Below are positions 21,386-32,039 of a DNA stretch of 64,000 bases, one piece after another; within the stretch, counting starts at the first letter, position 1, and each line of letters begins with the position of its first letter. A program made the position numbers and the translations under genes. Location of the stretch: assembly GCA_963565915.1 (NCBI GenBank), contig OY751493.1, forward strand, positions 4,588,001 to 4,652,000, in the 5' to 3' direction. This stretch comes from Entoloma clypeatum. Lineage: Eukaryota; Basidiomycota; Agaricomycetes; Agaricales; Entolomataceae. The notes under the pieces are model-generated. The model made no database searches. It was given only the letters and a program-made list of their open reading frames with translations, and was not told where the DNA came from.

Positions 21386-22410
21386 TTGCCTATAGACTCT
21401 TATATATATAAAGACACTGTAAAATCATGGTTTCAGAAACTTACAGATGCAGCAGTTACATACAATAAAATACTATTGGACAAACCCAAAAAGGTAAAAG
21501 CTCAAAAAACTAGCACAGATGATTCGGACTTAAATATGCTTGTAAATTATATCATTGGGGAGTCCTTGGAAATGAGGCTTGGTTTGGCCCTTATGGATGA
21601 ATGCTTAATTCCCTGTTACAAAGAATCAGATAATTTAACTAGGCAAACGGACTCTATGGGGGAACCATCTTTTATTCGATCTGCTTCTTTGGAAAAAGAG
21701 CTTATGATGAAAATCATGCTGGAAACATTGCAGGACAAACGCACTTTTGATGTTGATGCATTATTAGACTCAGGGGCGACAGGGATGTTCATTGATCTGG
21801 ACTTCGCCAAAAGGAACAATATTAAATTAAGGGAACTACCTTTCCCCATTCGGGCCTACAACGTTGATGGCATGCTCAACCAAGGAGGGTCAATCATGCA
21901 TGAAGCAGTCATGGCCATGCGGTATAAAGGACATGTGGAAATAGCAGTGTTTGAAGCATGCAACCTAGGAAAAGCTAAAATTATTGTTGGACACACTTGG
22001 CTGAAATGCCATAATCCAGAGATCGATTGGAAAAAAGCGGAAATTAAACTATCAAGATGTCCAGAAGAATGCGGCATGTGTCTAGAAAGAAATGAAGAAG
22101 AAGTGGAGGAAGAGGTAATCCACATGCTCAGGGCAGCTAAGGGAGAACCCTCAGATGAAATACCGGCGGAACAGGCTGTCCCCCAAAAATATCACAAATA
22201 TCTATCAGTCTTTGAAAAGAAAGCATCAGAGAGGTTACCAGTCAGAAAACCATGGGATCATGCTATAGACTTAAAACCAGATTTTGTACCAAAGAAGGCC
22301 AAAGTCTACCCCCTGTCACCAGATGAAAGGAAAGAAGTATCCAAATTTGTGGACAATCAATTACGCAAAGGATATATTCGACCTACCAAGTCACCACAAA
22401 CTTCGCCAGT
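21386..22410 (+). pseudogene. GypB protease and RT N-terminus
   Basis: Open from [15 protein letters not shown]. The protease active site is [15 protein letters not shown] (about 21753-21797), with [12 protein letters not shown] downstream. The RT entry is [12 protein letters not shown] and [25 protein letters not shown]. At 22410 the GypB text stops in mid-RT (SPQTSPV) and a short GypD-like patch follows. The whole segment is almost identical, inverted, to 9503-10527. Confidence 0.85.
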
Positions 22411-22655
22411 ATGGGCTACAACAATGTGCGGATAAAACCTGGAGACGAGTGGAAGGCCGCTTGGTCAGCTGGGATCGTGATTCTTCAGGGCTTTCATCAG
22501 GTTAAAATGGGATATTTGAGTTAACCAATAAACTGTCCAACTTATTATGTTTGGGTGGGAATTACAGTGCCTCACAAAACTGATTCAATGTTTGTTGCTT
22601 TTTGAATACCTTCAAGATAACTCTGCAAAGCATACCAATTGAATTAAACCTTTGG
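22411..22655 (+). other. foreign patch inside GypB RT: GypD RT piece plus DNA-transposon relic
   Basis: 22411-22471 reads [16 protein letters not shown] in a GypD-type spelling (compare 14250, minus strand), not GypB. 22472-22655 is unrelated to retroelement pol. It contains cagtgcctcacaaaactgat followed by about 90 bp also present at 41036-41130. GypB RT resumes at about 22656 (GVFEPTVMFF). The ta|cagtg start resembles Tc1/mariner ends, but no second end is clear here. Confidence 0.65.
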
Positions 22656-25236
22656 TATGATGGAGTCTTTGAACCGACAGTCATGTTTTTTGGATTGAAT
22701 AATTCCCCGAGCACGTTCCAGACCATGATGAACCATATCTTTAGGGACTTGATCAACCAAGAATATGTGGTTATTTATATCGATGATATATTGGTGGCAA
22801 CAGAAGGAGAGGAAGGACACAACGCCATAGTGGAGGAAGTTTTGAAAAGATTACGAGAAAATGATTTATTCTTGAAACCAGAAAAATGTTTCTTTGATAG
22901 AGACGAAATAGAGTTCTTGGGATTAATTATTGGGAAAGGCGGAATTCGGATGGACCCTTCGAAAGTAGACGCCATCAAACAATGGCCGACACCGACTAAG
23001 GTCAAGGAAGTACAATCATTCCTTGGACTCACCAATTTCTATTGGAGATTTGTCAAGGATTTCTCTAATGTGGCCAGACCATTACATAAATTAACAAGGA
23101 AGGACATGGTATGGAAATGGAGTACGGAACAGGAGGAAGTGTTTGACACACTAAAGAAATTATTTACAGAAGCACCCATATTGGTATCTCCCGATCCGGA
23201 TCAGAAGTTAAGAGTAGAATCAGACGCATTGGACTTCACCATGGGAGTGATTCTATCTATGGAATGTGAGGATGAGAAATGGAGGCCATGTGCCTTTCTA
23301 TCTAAAGGGTTAAATGATGTGGAATGAAATTACGACGTACATGATAAAGAAATGCTGGGCATGATTCGAGCGCTGGAAGCATGGAGACACCACCTTGAGG
23401 GAGCCAAACATGAGGTCGAGATCTGGACCGATCATAAAAACCTCGAGTACTTCATGCAGGGATGAAAGCTTGCAGACAAGCACACTGGGCATTGTATCTA
23501 ACACGTTTCAACTTTAAATTAATACACAAGGCTGGCACATCAATGGGAAAGGCAGACGCTCTTTCAAGAAGAGTCTATCATAGAAAGGGGGTGGAAAATG
23601 ACAATGAGGATGTAACATTATTGAAACCAGAATACTTCCATTTACGAGCAATGGATTGGAGACACATACTTATTGATGGGGAAGAAAGTAAATTACTAAA
23701 ACACATCAGGGATGCCAAGGAATTTGACAAGCAGGTGTTAAAAGCAGTGGAAGAACTAAAGAAAACCAATACCAAAATATTACGCGCAGACAAATGGCAT
23801 GAGGAGCAGGGACTCTGGTTACACAGAGGGAAAGTTTATGTTCCAAAGAGTCAGGAACTCAGGGAGGAAATAATTAAATTACACCACGACAATCCAGTCG
23901 CTGGACATCTGGGTCAATGGAAAACTCTGGAATTAGTTACGCATAATTATTGGTGGCCCGGAATCACAAACATGGTCAAAGCTTATGTTGAGGGCTGCAA
24001 CAGATGCCAACAATCAAAAAATGTGCCTCAACCGTTAGCTGGTAAATTAAAAGCAAACACGGAACATGCTGGACCATGGAAACACGTCACTGCAGACTTT
24101 ATTGTAGGACTCCCGGAAGCCCAGGGATATAACGCAGTATTGGTGGTCACTTGTAGATCTACAAAACAAGCACACTTTATCAAAACATGTACAAAGTCTT
24201 GGCTGAGGGGTTAGCTAAGCTATATTGGGACAAAGTCTGGAAACTTCATGGATTACTGGAAACACTGAGATCAGATTGAGGACCGCAATTTGCGGCAACT
24301 TTTATGAAAGAACTAAACAAGATCCTGGGGATTACAACTAAATTATCAACGGCATACCATCCACAAACAGACGGACAAACAGAACAGATCAACCAGGAGT
24401 TGGAACAGTATCTAAGATCATTTATTTCCCATCAACAAACAGATTGGCCTGAATGGATGGCAAGTGCCGAGTTCGCCTACAATAATAAAATACACACAGC
24501 AACTCAGTTTTTGCTGTTCTATTTAAACTATGGATTCAACCCTAGGATGGGCATAGAACCTCGGAGGGCAGAAAAGTCAGAACCGGCAAAAGAATTTGCG
24601 CAGCGAATGAAGAAGATTCATGAGGAGGCAGAAGCGGCGCTAGTAAAAGCACGAGAAGAGATGGAACGGTATGCGAACCAAAACGGGGTGATGCACCAGT
24701 TTACAAAGTTGGCAACAAAGTTTGGTTATCGACTAAAGACCTGAAGTTGAACCGACCCTTAAAGAAACTTGCTGAACAATGGATTGGACCCTATACCATA
24801 ACCAAAGTCATTTTGTCGCACGCTGTGGAACTTAAAATTGCCAAAGTCGTGGAAAATCCACCCGGTTATCAATGTATCACGGGTCTGGTTATTTAAGCAA
24901 CCACTATTTAAATCACAAAAGGTGCAAGCACCAAATCCCATAGTTATCAATGGCAAAGAGGAGTACAATGTCGCTAAAGTTATTGACTCAAGATTGAAGA
25001 GAGGAAAGCTGGAATATTTAGTGCAATGGGAAGGTCTGACTCCAGACCACAACATGTGGGAACCTGAAGATCACCTGGAACATGCCAAGGAAATGGTGGA
25101 GGACTTCTTTAAATTAAACCTGAATGCATCCCGGCGCTTACGCACAAACATCTTTGAAGGATTGAAATTTAAACCATATGAGAACTTCACGGACACCCCG
25201 GACGACATCATATCTCACCTGGAAGTCGAGATCTAG
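22656..25236 (+). pseudogene. GypB RT-RNase H-integrase-chromodomain, several breaks
   Basis: Order: RT palm VMFFGLNNSPSTFQ and intact YIDDILVATE (about 22777); thumb; RNase H (LRVESDALDFTMGVILS, then a TGA at 23325-23327, where an Arg codon is expected, and [16 protein letters not shown]); a TGA at about 23464; integrase finger (HHDNPVAGHLGQWKTLELV, CNRCQQSK); core (ADFIVGLPEAQGY); a frameshift at about 24190; SD(stop)GPQFAATF; AYHPQTDGQTEQINQELEQYL; and a C-terminal chromodomain (KLEYLVQWEGLTPDHNMWEPEDHLE). Stop at 25234-25236. From 23531 on, this region is duplicated in inverted form at 37706-39411. Confidence 0.87.
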
Positions 25237-25247
25237 AAAGGGGATAA

Positions 25248-25545
25248 TGTTATAATCATATTTTCACTTTTTACTTCATCTCATCTTATCTCAATCTTAT
25301 CTTATCTACATCATATCATACATGAGGACATCTTATCAATTGCGCAGCATGACGCTGCCTCAATGCAGCCTCATGGTATTTACATATATAAGTAGGGTAC
25401 TTTCACTTGTATTCGATAGCTTGTTCTCTTGAGATTCCCACTGGGTCTCTTGGCAATACAGCCCCTTCTTCATCTTTCCACGTTTCTCATTCTAAGTTCC
25501 CAAGTTTGGGCTCATGATGTCTTTTGACTTAGCGTCACCTCAACA
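25248..25545 (+). mobile_element. GypB 3' LTR (left arm)
   Basis: TGTTATAATCAT...CACCTCAACA, preceded by a polypurine run (25237-25247). TATA-like acatatataag lies at about 25381-25391. The right flank is GypD gag text (cagtcccatatac). Confidence 0.88.
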
Positions 25546-25848
25546 CAGTCCCATATACAGTTCACAAGAATTAAGGAAAGTCCAACCAGTGGTACATGCT
25601 CTGTTGAAGTCCGATGGAGTTGCAGGTTTTGCCCAACACACACCTGGATTGGCAGGCGCAATCGGAGCAGGTGGAAAGGCTGGAACTGCGGCCTCCGCTG
25701 GAAGGGGAATTGGGTTGGGATTGGGAATGGAAGCAGGTGGAATAGCAGCACGCATAAGTTGTTTGAGTTGAGCGGTAATGTTGGTGAGGGTCTGGCAGTG
25801 TTCCTGGAACTCACATTCGAGCACAGCAAGGTGTTCAGGGTCGTCCAT
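25546..25848 (-). pseudogene. GypD gag N-terminus (copy D3, left arm)
   Basis: The minus-strand ATG at 25848 starts MDDPEHLAVLECEFQEHCQTL, followed by a Pro-rich linker and PATPSDFN, TGWTFLNSCELYMGL. This matches about 100 residues of GypD gag (MDDPNRLEQLEHEF). It is cut at 25546 by the end of the GypB LTR, and the remainder is not found to the left of GypB. Confidence 0.83.
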
Positions 25849-26024
25849 TTCTACATGTGATATGGAGTCACCAGTTACAGAGTGGTAGGCAGAACGGTGG
25901 GAAGGGGCGTCGGATATACTGGAATTGGAGGAGGGCAGACTCGAGTCTGTGTTGTCAACTCCGAAGCGCAGAATGGCTTCAACGGTACAATTTGTACCTG
26001 GTCTGTTTAGAGAGAACTTTCTAC

Positions 26025-26451
26025 TGTAAGGGCGACCTTACGATCCAACAACTCCGAAGTGCTCCGAAGCAACTCCAATGTCGGATGACTTGCAAGGGAA
26101 ATCCAAAGTTGAATAGACTCTACAAAGTACAATATGAGGTGTACCTTGCAAGGGAAATCCAAAGAGAAAGTTCTGAGGATTCCCATGCAAGCTAGGCAGC
26201 TATATAGACGATGAGAATTGGAAATGGGGAGAGAAATGTTGAAATACAACAAAGATTGGGAGTAGGGATGGGAACGGAATATGCAAATCAGAATAGTGCA
26301 TATGGTGACGTTGGAGGTTTGAAGTGAAGAAAGAGAGATGGAAAAGAAAAGAAATGTAAAGTATAGTAATTGATGTACCACAATGGTCAGAGGGTGGGTT
26401 GGAGGTGTCGGACTAAGGAAATCGGATGGAAATCAGATGGTTGCCCTTACA
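26025..26451 (-). mobile_element. GypD 5' LTR (copy D3, left arm)
   Basis: TGTAAGGGCGACC ... GGTTGCCCTTACA, 427 bp, upstream (minus) of the D3 gag. It carries the same internal ttgcaagggaaatccaaag direct repeats, with many substitutions compared with D1, so it is an older subfamily member. Confidence 0.88.
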
Positions 26452-26949
26452 TTATCATGTGCAAAACTAATAGCACTACTGGGATGTCCAAAACATTATG
26501 TACAAGGCTGTTTGCATCAATTTGCTTGGATATATATTGAAGTAAAGTGGAAGAAAGAATGTGGTGACACTGAAATAGCCATATTGTTTCAAGTGACACA
26601 ATAGACCAGGGGGTCAACCAAGAAGAAGAAACATTGGTAGAATGCACTGCAGATGTACAGGTAGGTTTCCAAGCTGGGATGTGGGCATATAATGGCTAGA
26701 CACGCTCTCTGCATGGACATACTGTAGCATTCCTGGGATGGCCATGGGTGACCTGTGCTTGGGGTTTCATGATGTTGAGTAGTTGGCATGTTTACATTGG
26801 GTTGAATATGGGCAGGTGCCACACACTGTGGGCATTGGCTGTTATAACCTTGTGTAATATGCAAGTTTTAATGAGAATAAATTATCAATGTACTTGATTC
26901 ATAAGTGACAGATAAAATGTAGCTTTTATTTTCAATATAATCTCTCTAT
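26452..26949. other. unassigned 0.5-kb segment (left arm)
   Basis: Lies between the D3 LTR and the GypC-like pol tail. A plus-strand frame ends at 26604 (CPKHYVQGCLHQFAWIYIEVK, in part) and a minus-strand frame covers 26589-26864. Neither shows a motif I recognise. The 3' end is AT-rich with a pyrimidine-rich tctctctatctttcag just before the pol tail. Confidence 0.5.
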
Positions 26950-27332
26950 CTTTCAGACTCATCCTTGCCAGGAATGGTACACACTCTTATACCCTCTGAC
27001 TTCTGGACACCATACACGGTGTTCACCCTGTATTCCACATCTCCATGCTGGAGCCATCTGTTCCAGACAACATTCCAAACCGGACAGTAACTCCACCTCC
27101 TCTGATCGACATTGAAGGAGAACTGGAATACAAAATCGCTGAAATCCTCAACACTAAATTGGATCAGCGTCGTTCTTGCAAACTGCTCTACCTAGTCCAT
27201 TGGCTAGGCTATGAAGGAACCTATGAGAAACAGTTCTGGCTACCTGCCACAGAACTTGAACATGTGATGGACTTAGTCATGGACTTCCACTCCATGTATC
27301 CAGAGAAACCGGGCCCCTTATCATGCCTATAG
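26950..27332 (+). pseudogene. GypC-like pol C-terminus (copy C3, left arm)
   Basis: Reading GTHSYTL(stop)LLDTIHGVHPVFHISMLEP is followed by PNRTVTPPPLIDIEGELEYKI and the chromodomain CKLLYLVHWLGYEGTYEKQFWLP, ending PGPLSCL at 27332. It aligns along its length with the last ~125 residues of the intact GypC pol (55232-55600, minus). An in-frame TGA lies in the GPF segment. The rest of gag-pol is absent. Confidence 0.82.
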
Positions 27333-27394
27333 AACCCCGCAAGACATATATATATAAAATAAAAGATTTGTTTTAAAAAAAGAGGGAGGCAGGG

Positions 27395-28223
27395 CTACTG
27401 GGTTTTGGCCAGTGGACCATCATCCTCTGACTCCTCCTCTGGCTCTTCCTCCACCTTTTCCTCCGCCTTCCTCACCTGATTCTTCTCCTCCTCCTCCTTC
27501 TCCACTTGCAGCTCTGCAAGCTTCCCATTGTCCAGTTCTCTGTCCTCTTCCTTATCCTCCTCCTCATTCTCTTCCCCTTTTTCTTCCTCTTCTCCATCCT
27601 CCAACTCTGGAACCGCCGCCTCCAGCAAGAAATTCCAGTAGGCCAGGTGGCCATTCAGAATTTGCAGCTGCCAGAGCAGTGCAAAGCCAACTATTGCTGA
27701 CCACTTCTCCCTCTTCTCAAGAGCCTCTTGGAGCTCCCAGAACTCCTCTACAACAAAGCCCCCGCAACACTCCATTGCTCCACTTGGTCCTGCAATCTCC
27801 ATCATGTCCTCCTCTGTTTTCCCCCATTTCCACTTCGCCCGCATCTCGCCAACCTTCAGACAAACCCGTTTGCTGTCTTTGCACTGCTGGCACGTGGTGC
27901 CCTTCCCCTGTCTAAGGAGATTGTCAGTAAGAAAAAAATGGAAAGGTGGGAACTCACAGCGCCCACTTGCATTCCACCTGTGCCTGCGTACAGGCCTGAC
28001 ACATTTTCCCCCAGACCTCCGACTCCTCCACTCCCCTCTCCGCCCTCTGCTTCCCAGCTTTTTTCATCCTCTTCTTCTCCGCCTCTGCCTCTGCCCTCTC
28101 TTTCGCCTCCACCTCCCTCGCTCCTCTTCGGAGTCTTCCAGGTTGGCGCTGGAACAGGTGGGCTGTGTCCCTGAGTTTTGGGGCATATTGGTGGTAACTG
28201 GAAGAAACCCTTCGACCGCTCAT
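27395..28223 (-). CDS. antisense spliced Cys-cluster accessory gene (left arm)
   Basis: Two exons on the minus strand: 28223-27958 and 27911-27395, with a 46-bp intron (GTGAGT...CTTACTGAC...TTAG). The spliced length is exactly 261 codons (260 residues plus stop). Exon 1: a basic, Glu/Lys/Arg-rich predicted coil ending C-x2-C-x6-C-x-W. Exon 2 opens with the second C-x2-C-x6-C (CQQCKDSKRVC), then a helical part with aromatic residues and a very acidic Glu/Asp-rich tail. The linker between clusters is 10 residues. It lies convergent to, and directly downstream of, a GypC-like pol tail and before its 3' LTR. Same position, intron site and Cys spacing as the gene at 54169-55187. Function unknown; the cluster suggests zinc or DNA binding. 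Confidence 0.7.
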
Positions 28224-28304
28224 CTCTGTTATATAACCAAGACCACATGACCTTGTTTATTTTCTTGCAGTCTTCCATGGGTGTCAGACCTAAGAGAGGA
28301 ATAC

Positions 28305-28588
28305 TGTTATATCCATTTTCTGAAGCTCTGATCCACTCTGATCATCCTCCAATATTCTGGACATCCATTACCTCCACATCTCTGCATGTTGTCATCATGC
28401 ATTTTATATTCATAACTCCATGCCTTTATGCATTTCATATCCATATTCCCGTCACTCTCAGTTCATGCCAGAGATCCTCGCCGTTTTCTTAGCTTTCTCC
28501 TTGTCTACCACTATGTTGTATCTGCCCTATCTCAGTTATAGAATGGGTCTTATGCACTTGTGGGACTAAGGAAGCTCACCCCGTAACA
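28305..28588 (+). mobile_element. GypC-like 3' LTR (left arm)
   Basis: Begins TGTTATATCC after the polypurine aagagaggaatac (the intact GypC has aagagggaaatac) and ends CACCCCGTAACA; 284 bp. The 5' partner is missing. Ends TGTTA/TAACA. Confidence 0.72.
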
Positions 28589-30517
28589 AACTGTTAGAAT
28601 TCTACAGGCAGCCAACAGATGGATTTTAAATCCAAGACAGATGGTGGGTTCCAAATCTGCACCTGTGAAATTGGCAGCAAAAGCCGATCTATTCTACAGA
28701 CAGCCGACAGGTGGATTTTAGATCCAAGACTGATGGTGGATTTCCACATGTTTCTCTACAGTTGAGAAATTCTTGTACTGCTTGTCTTCAAATGACCATC
28801 ACTCTCACAGGTGGCTACTCTAGTTTTACCATCATGAAATCATATATCACCTGATGAAATAATTCCAGATATAAAGTGACTGTTTCTATAATATATAATT
28901 TCTCTAAGATGTAGGACAGTATTGTGTTTCTCATTAGTCTTGAATGTAATCTTGTTTCAATGTTTCTATTCAAATATTCATATATTAGTTTTGGAATTTC
29001 TGTATAATACAGTTGGTTAGTCAATTTATTTTAGCAATGACAACATTTTTTTATAGTTGGCTTCTGAAGCTGCAGGTCTGTATACATTTGGAACTTTGAC
29101 AGTTATCTTTTTGCTCTTCTTATTTTTGCTCATCAATTCCTAAGGACTATCAGTATCAACTGGAAGCAAGTTCATTGGCTGAACATTCTAATAAAGCATT
29201 GTTTGAAAGTAATTCAAGTACCAGCAAAGTTGTAATTTGATTTTGAACAACTTTTATGAAAGGAAATCCAGTATCCATATATGATAATAAATACAGGAAA
29301 TATTCAAAATCAAATCATCAGTTTGACGATACTTGACTTACTCTCATACAATGCTTACAAATGATGTATGATAGCTGTCTGTATTGACTTGAATTCAGAT
29401 CATCTTTCTATAGCTACCTTCAAAACTGCTTATGGTTATATTTGTATAAATACACATAGCTGACATTCTTTTTTCAAAGCAATCTCTTTATCCTCCCACA
29501 TGATCTTGATCCAAACAAAACTGATTATTTCATCAAATGCTTATATAATCATCAAATATTTGTTATTTCACCAAGTCACATGACCAAACAAATGCCACTT
29601 TTGAATCCAGCTCGCAAAATGGATCCTAATAGCATATTACTCCAACACTCTAACTAATATTGTTGAGCATTGCCCATTTAGAAAATATTTTGCTGCAGTG
29701 CAAAAGATGGATGAATAAATAAACAATGGTGCTAAGTTGTGAAATGATAAAGAATGAGTTTTGATGTATTTGTTTTTGATATTTTCTATGTATTTAATCT
29801 CCAAACTTGATATAATAATTTAAACCTCACTTTTCAGTATTTTTATACAATATTATATAAGTATATTGTATTTATATTCAAAAGATACTGTGACAATCTG
29901 ATTTTTATATATTTTCAATATTATTCTACTCAATATTTAATAGAGTTTCTTGGAGTATTTAAAAAATTATTCCAATAATAACAGAACCTTTGTTTATAAT
30001 ATTCTATCAATACTATACTATATTATAGTTAATGTATATCCAAAGTAATATAAAAAAATAATTTCTTTCATTTGAATTTCTTTTCAATATTTTTGATTAA
30101 AGTACACAAATACAACTTGAAAAAATAATAAATATATATTGAAATCTTTCTTTTTAATAAGATATAAATATTCATCTTCTCAATATTTATAATATATTGA
30201 AAACTTATAATCAAAGATACTTGAAATATATCATAAAAATATTGTATGTCAAGTTTATTAAATCTTTTAGATATTTAATCATAAAATATGCATGTCTGCT
30301 TTCTTCATTATTGTTTCATATGATGCTCAAAACTATTGTATAAGAATCATATATAATATCTAAATAGCATATAAAAAGTACAATAAATCTCAATTCAAGT
30401 ACTTTTCAGATATTGATTGTTGTCTAAAGTAGTGTGACATTTGTATTTAATACTTGCAAGATTTTTCTAATACTTTTTGAATAGTTCAGCCCTAAGTATC
30501 CTTGACTGCATCCAGTG
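28589..30517. other. AT-rich non-coding stretch, inner part of the left arm
   Basis: No gene is visible over 1.9 kb. A ~60-bp unit (cagccaacagatggatttta...) occurs twice, at about 28598-28660 and 28692-28752. From about 29750 to 30480 the sequence is extremely AT-rich with runs of tata and aatatt. Confidence 0.7.
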
Positions 30518-30718
30518 GCAGGAAAATCCCAAAACTGAAAGCTTGCACAGCATTACACTTTCATGCAGAGTTGTTCCAAAGATGCAAGTTCTTCAAGGAT
30601 TTATATTGTCTACAGAGTTGGGTTGAGAATGCCAGATAACGCAGAATATAGCTTCACAACTTATAAATTTTGAATTACAGTAAAAGATCAACTTGATGTC
30701 ATTCACAGCAAATGAAAA

Positions 30719-31222
30719 CTATTTAGACCCCTCCATTTTCCTCTTCTTTCCTAGCCTGACCTGCTGACCCTTCTCGGCATTGATGAACAGTGATCTAAGG
30801 GAGTCAATGGCAGGAAATTTATGTGCCCACACCCAGGGCATGATGGACCCTTGAGGAGCCTTGAAGTGGTCGTTATCCATCAAAGGCACCCAATCCAACT
30901 TCCATCCACAGCCTGCACAAACCAAACACATCTTTCTGTGTTCTGTCTGGGGGCAGAGATTGAATGTGTTCTTGTGCCCAGGGCATTGTGGTGTGGGACA
31001 GGCCTGGAATTGGTAGCCAAATATGTGTGCTTTGGTGCGCCTTGCAAACACCTTCCTCTGCACCTTCCACTCACCATTTTCATCCTTCTCTTTGTAAATG
31101 ATGAGGACATTGGTTCCAAGTGAGATGTCCTTGTAGATGTCCTGAATGCCCACAAAGGCAACCCTCTGGGTGAGGGCCGAGACAAACAGCTGAACACTCT
31201 CCACTAAGGTTTCCTCACCCAA
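30719..31222 (-). CDS. Cys-rich hypothetical protein, 3' part
   Basis: A 167-residue open frame. Basic N-half (YKEKDENGEWKVQRKVFARR) is followed by a Cys/His segment: CPTPQCPGH, then NLCPQTEHRKMCLVCAGCGW. The end is basic (RLGKKRKMEGSK). The Cys spacing suggests metal binding, but I do not recognise the family. The open frame probably extends upstream through 31253-31555 by splicing, since a GT..ctaac..AG-like stretch lies at about 31240-31295, but I could not make the frames join cleanly. It is either a spliced gene with an intron I misplace or a decayed one. Confidence 0.45.
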   Translation of the reverse strand: MGEETLVESVQLFVSALTQRVAFVGIQDIYKDISLGTNVLIIYKEKDENGEWKVQRKVFARRTKAHIFGYQFQACPTPQCPGHKNTFNLCPQTEHRKMCLVCAGCGWKLDWVPLMDNDHFKAPQGSIMPWVWAHKFPAIDSLRSLFINAEKGQQVRLGKKRKMEGSK

Positions 31223-31252
31223 AAACCCACAAAAAGGTCAATCTCGTCACTG

Positions 31253-31929
31253 TCAATTGTTAGTGCTAGAAAAAATGGAGGTGGTGGAAGAGTACCTCAT
31301 GATGAGCTTTGAGATGCCCTCAAACTGGTCTCTCTGTCTAATGGCGGACCCGCAGGAAATCAGGATCATGACCTGGATCCCACCCCGGTTCTTCACTAAC
31401 AGAGGGGACCAGATGCGCCCACCCCCAGCGATCGTCTCTAGATGCTGATCTTGATATGCATTCCCAGCAGCCGCCTTCATTGCCCTTAACATCTCCTTTC
31501 CAATGTAAATCCTGAGGAGGTCACCAAGATCTAATGTCTCCTGAGCACTGCCCAAGCCACTTGTTCATTGAAGGAGACCGCTCCAGGAGTTGCTGTGAGT
31601 ATTGATGGCAATGATGCTGTTGGGCAGGAGACCTTTGCCCTGAGTTTGGGCAATGAAGTTTAGGTCCTTCGCCTCATGGGCCAGTCACATTGTCTTTGCC
31701 TGTGTTGTGCTCATTTCAATCTTGTTAGAGACCAAGTTCTGTTGCATTGCTGGATTAGATGTTCCTGGGTGTTGGGAGACAGGAGATGCACCTTCTTGGC
31801 ATCCCAGTATGAGTATGCCATGACCTTCTTGAGGATAGTAAGGGCATGTTTATCAAGGCCAAGAAGTGTCACCCTCTGCAGAAGGAGCGGCCATGCCACT
31901 GGCATTGTTAGAAGCAAAACCATCCCCAT
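31253..31929 (-). pseudogene. upstream segments of the spacer hypothetical gene
   Basis: Two minus-strand open stretches: 31929-31711 (VTLLGLDKHALTILKKVMAYS, in part) and 31555-31253 (GSAQETLDLGDLLRIYIGKEM; RIWSPLLVKNRGGIQVMILIS). Between them the same strand reads on with a stop at about 31669 and another at about 31561. The amino-acid composition looks protein-like, and the order fits one gene with the Cys-rich part downstream. Family not recognised. Confidence 0.4.
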
Positions 31930-32039
31930 AGGAGCTACTTTTCAATAGTATACATAATTATCATACTAAAGATAGTCAGCAAAGGTTTTGCTAATGTATT
32001 TAAGAAGAGCTAATTTCTAATATAAAGACCAGGTAGCAG

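Larger units (their letters stand above)
18779..25545 (+). mobile_element. GypB copy B1, composite Ty3/gypsy
   Basis: Plus-strand order: LTR (18779-19058), leader with a hAT-n MITE, gag (20240-21350), protease and RT start (21386-22410), a foreign patch (22411-22655), RT/RNase H/integrase/chromodomain (22656-25236), polypurine aaaggggataa (25237-25247), LTR (25248-25545). The two LTRs agree in R/U5 but differ strongly in U3. The flanks (gtgag on the left, cagtc on the right) are not a duplication and belong to different host elements (copia gag and GypD gag). So the two ends probably come from different insertions. Confidence 0.8.
23531..30517 (+). repeat. left arm of the 7-kb palindrome
   Basis: The arm is 6,987 bp. 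Every base x corresponds to 62942 - x in the right arm, as shown by the fixed sum for about a dozen paired landmarks from 23578/39364 to 28815/34127. Outer edge: gctggcac at 23531. Inner edge: ccagtg at 30512-30517. The GypB text runs on without a break to the left of 23531, so the left arm sits in its original context at that side. Confidence 0.93.

Noticed and set aside
27412..28250. Pro/Leu/Ser-rich plus-strand ORFs opposite the accessory gene in the arms
   Set aside because: Shadows of the acidic coding text on the other strand; no motif.
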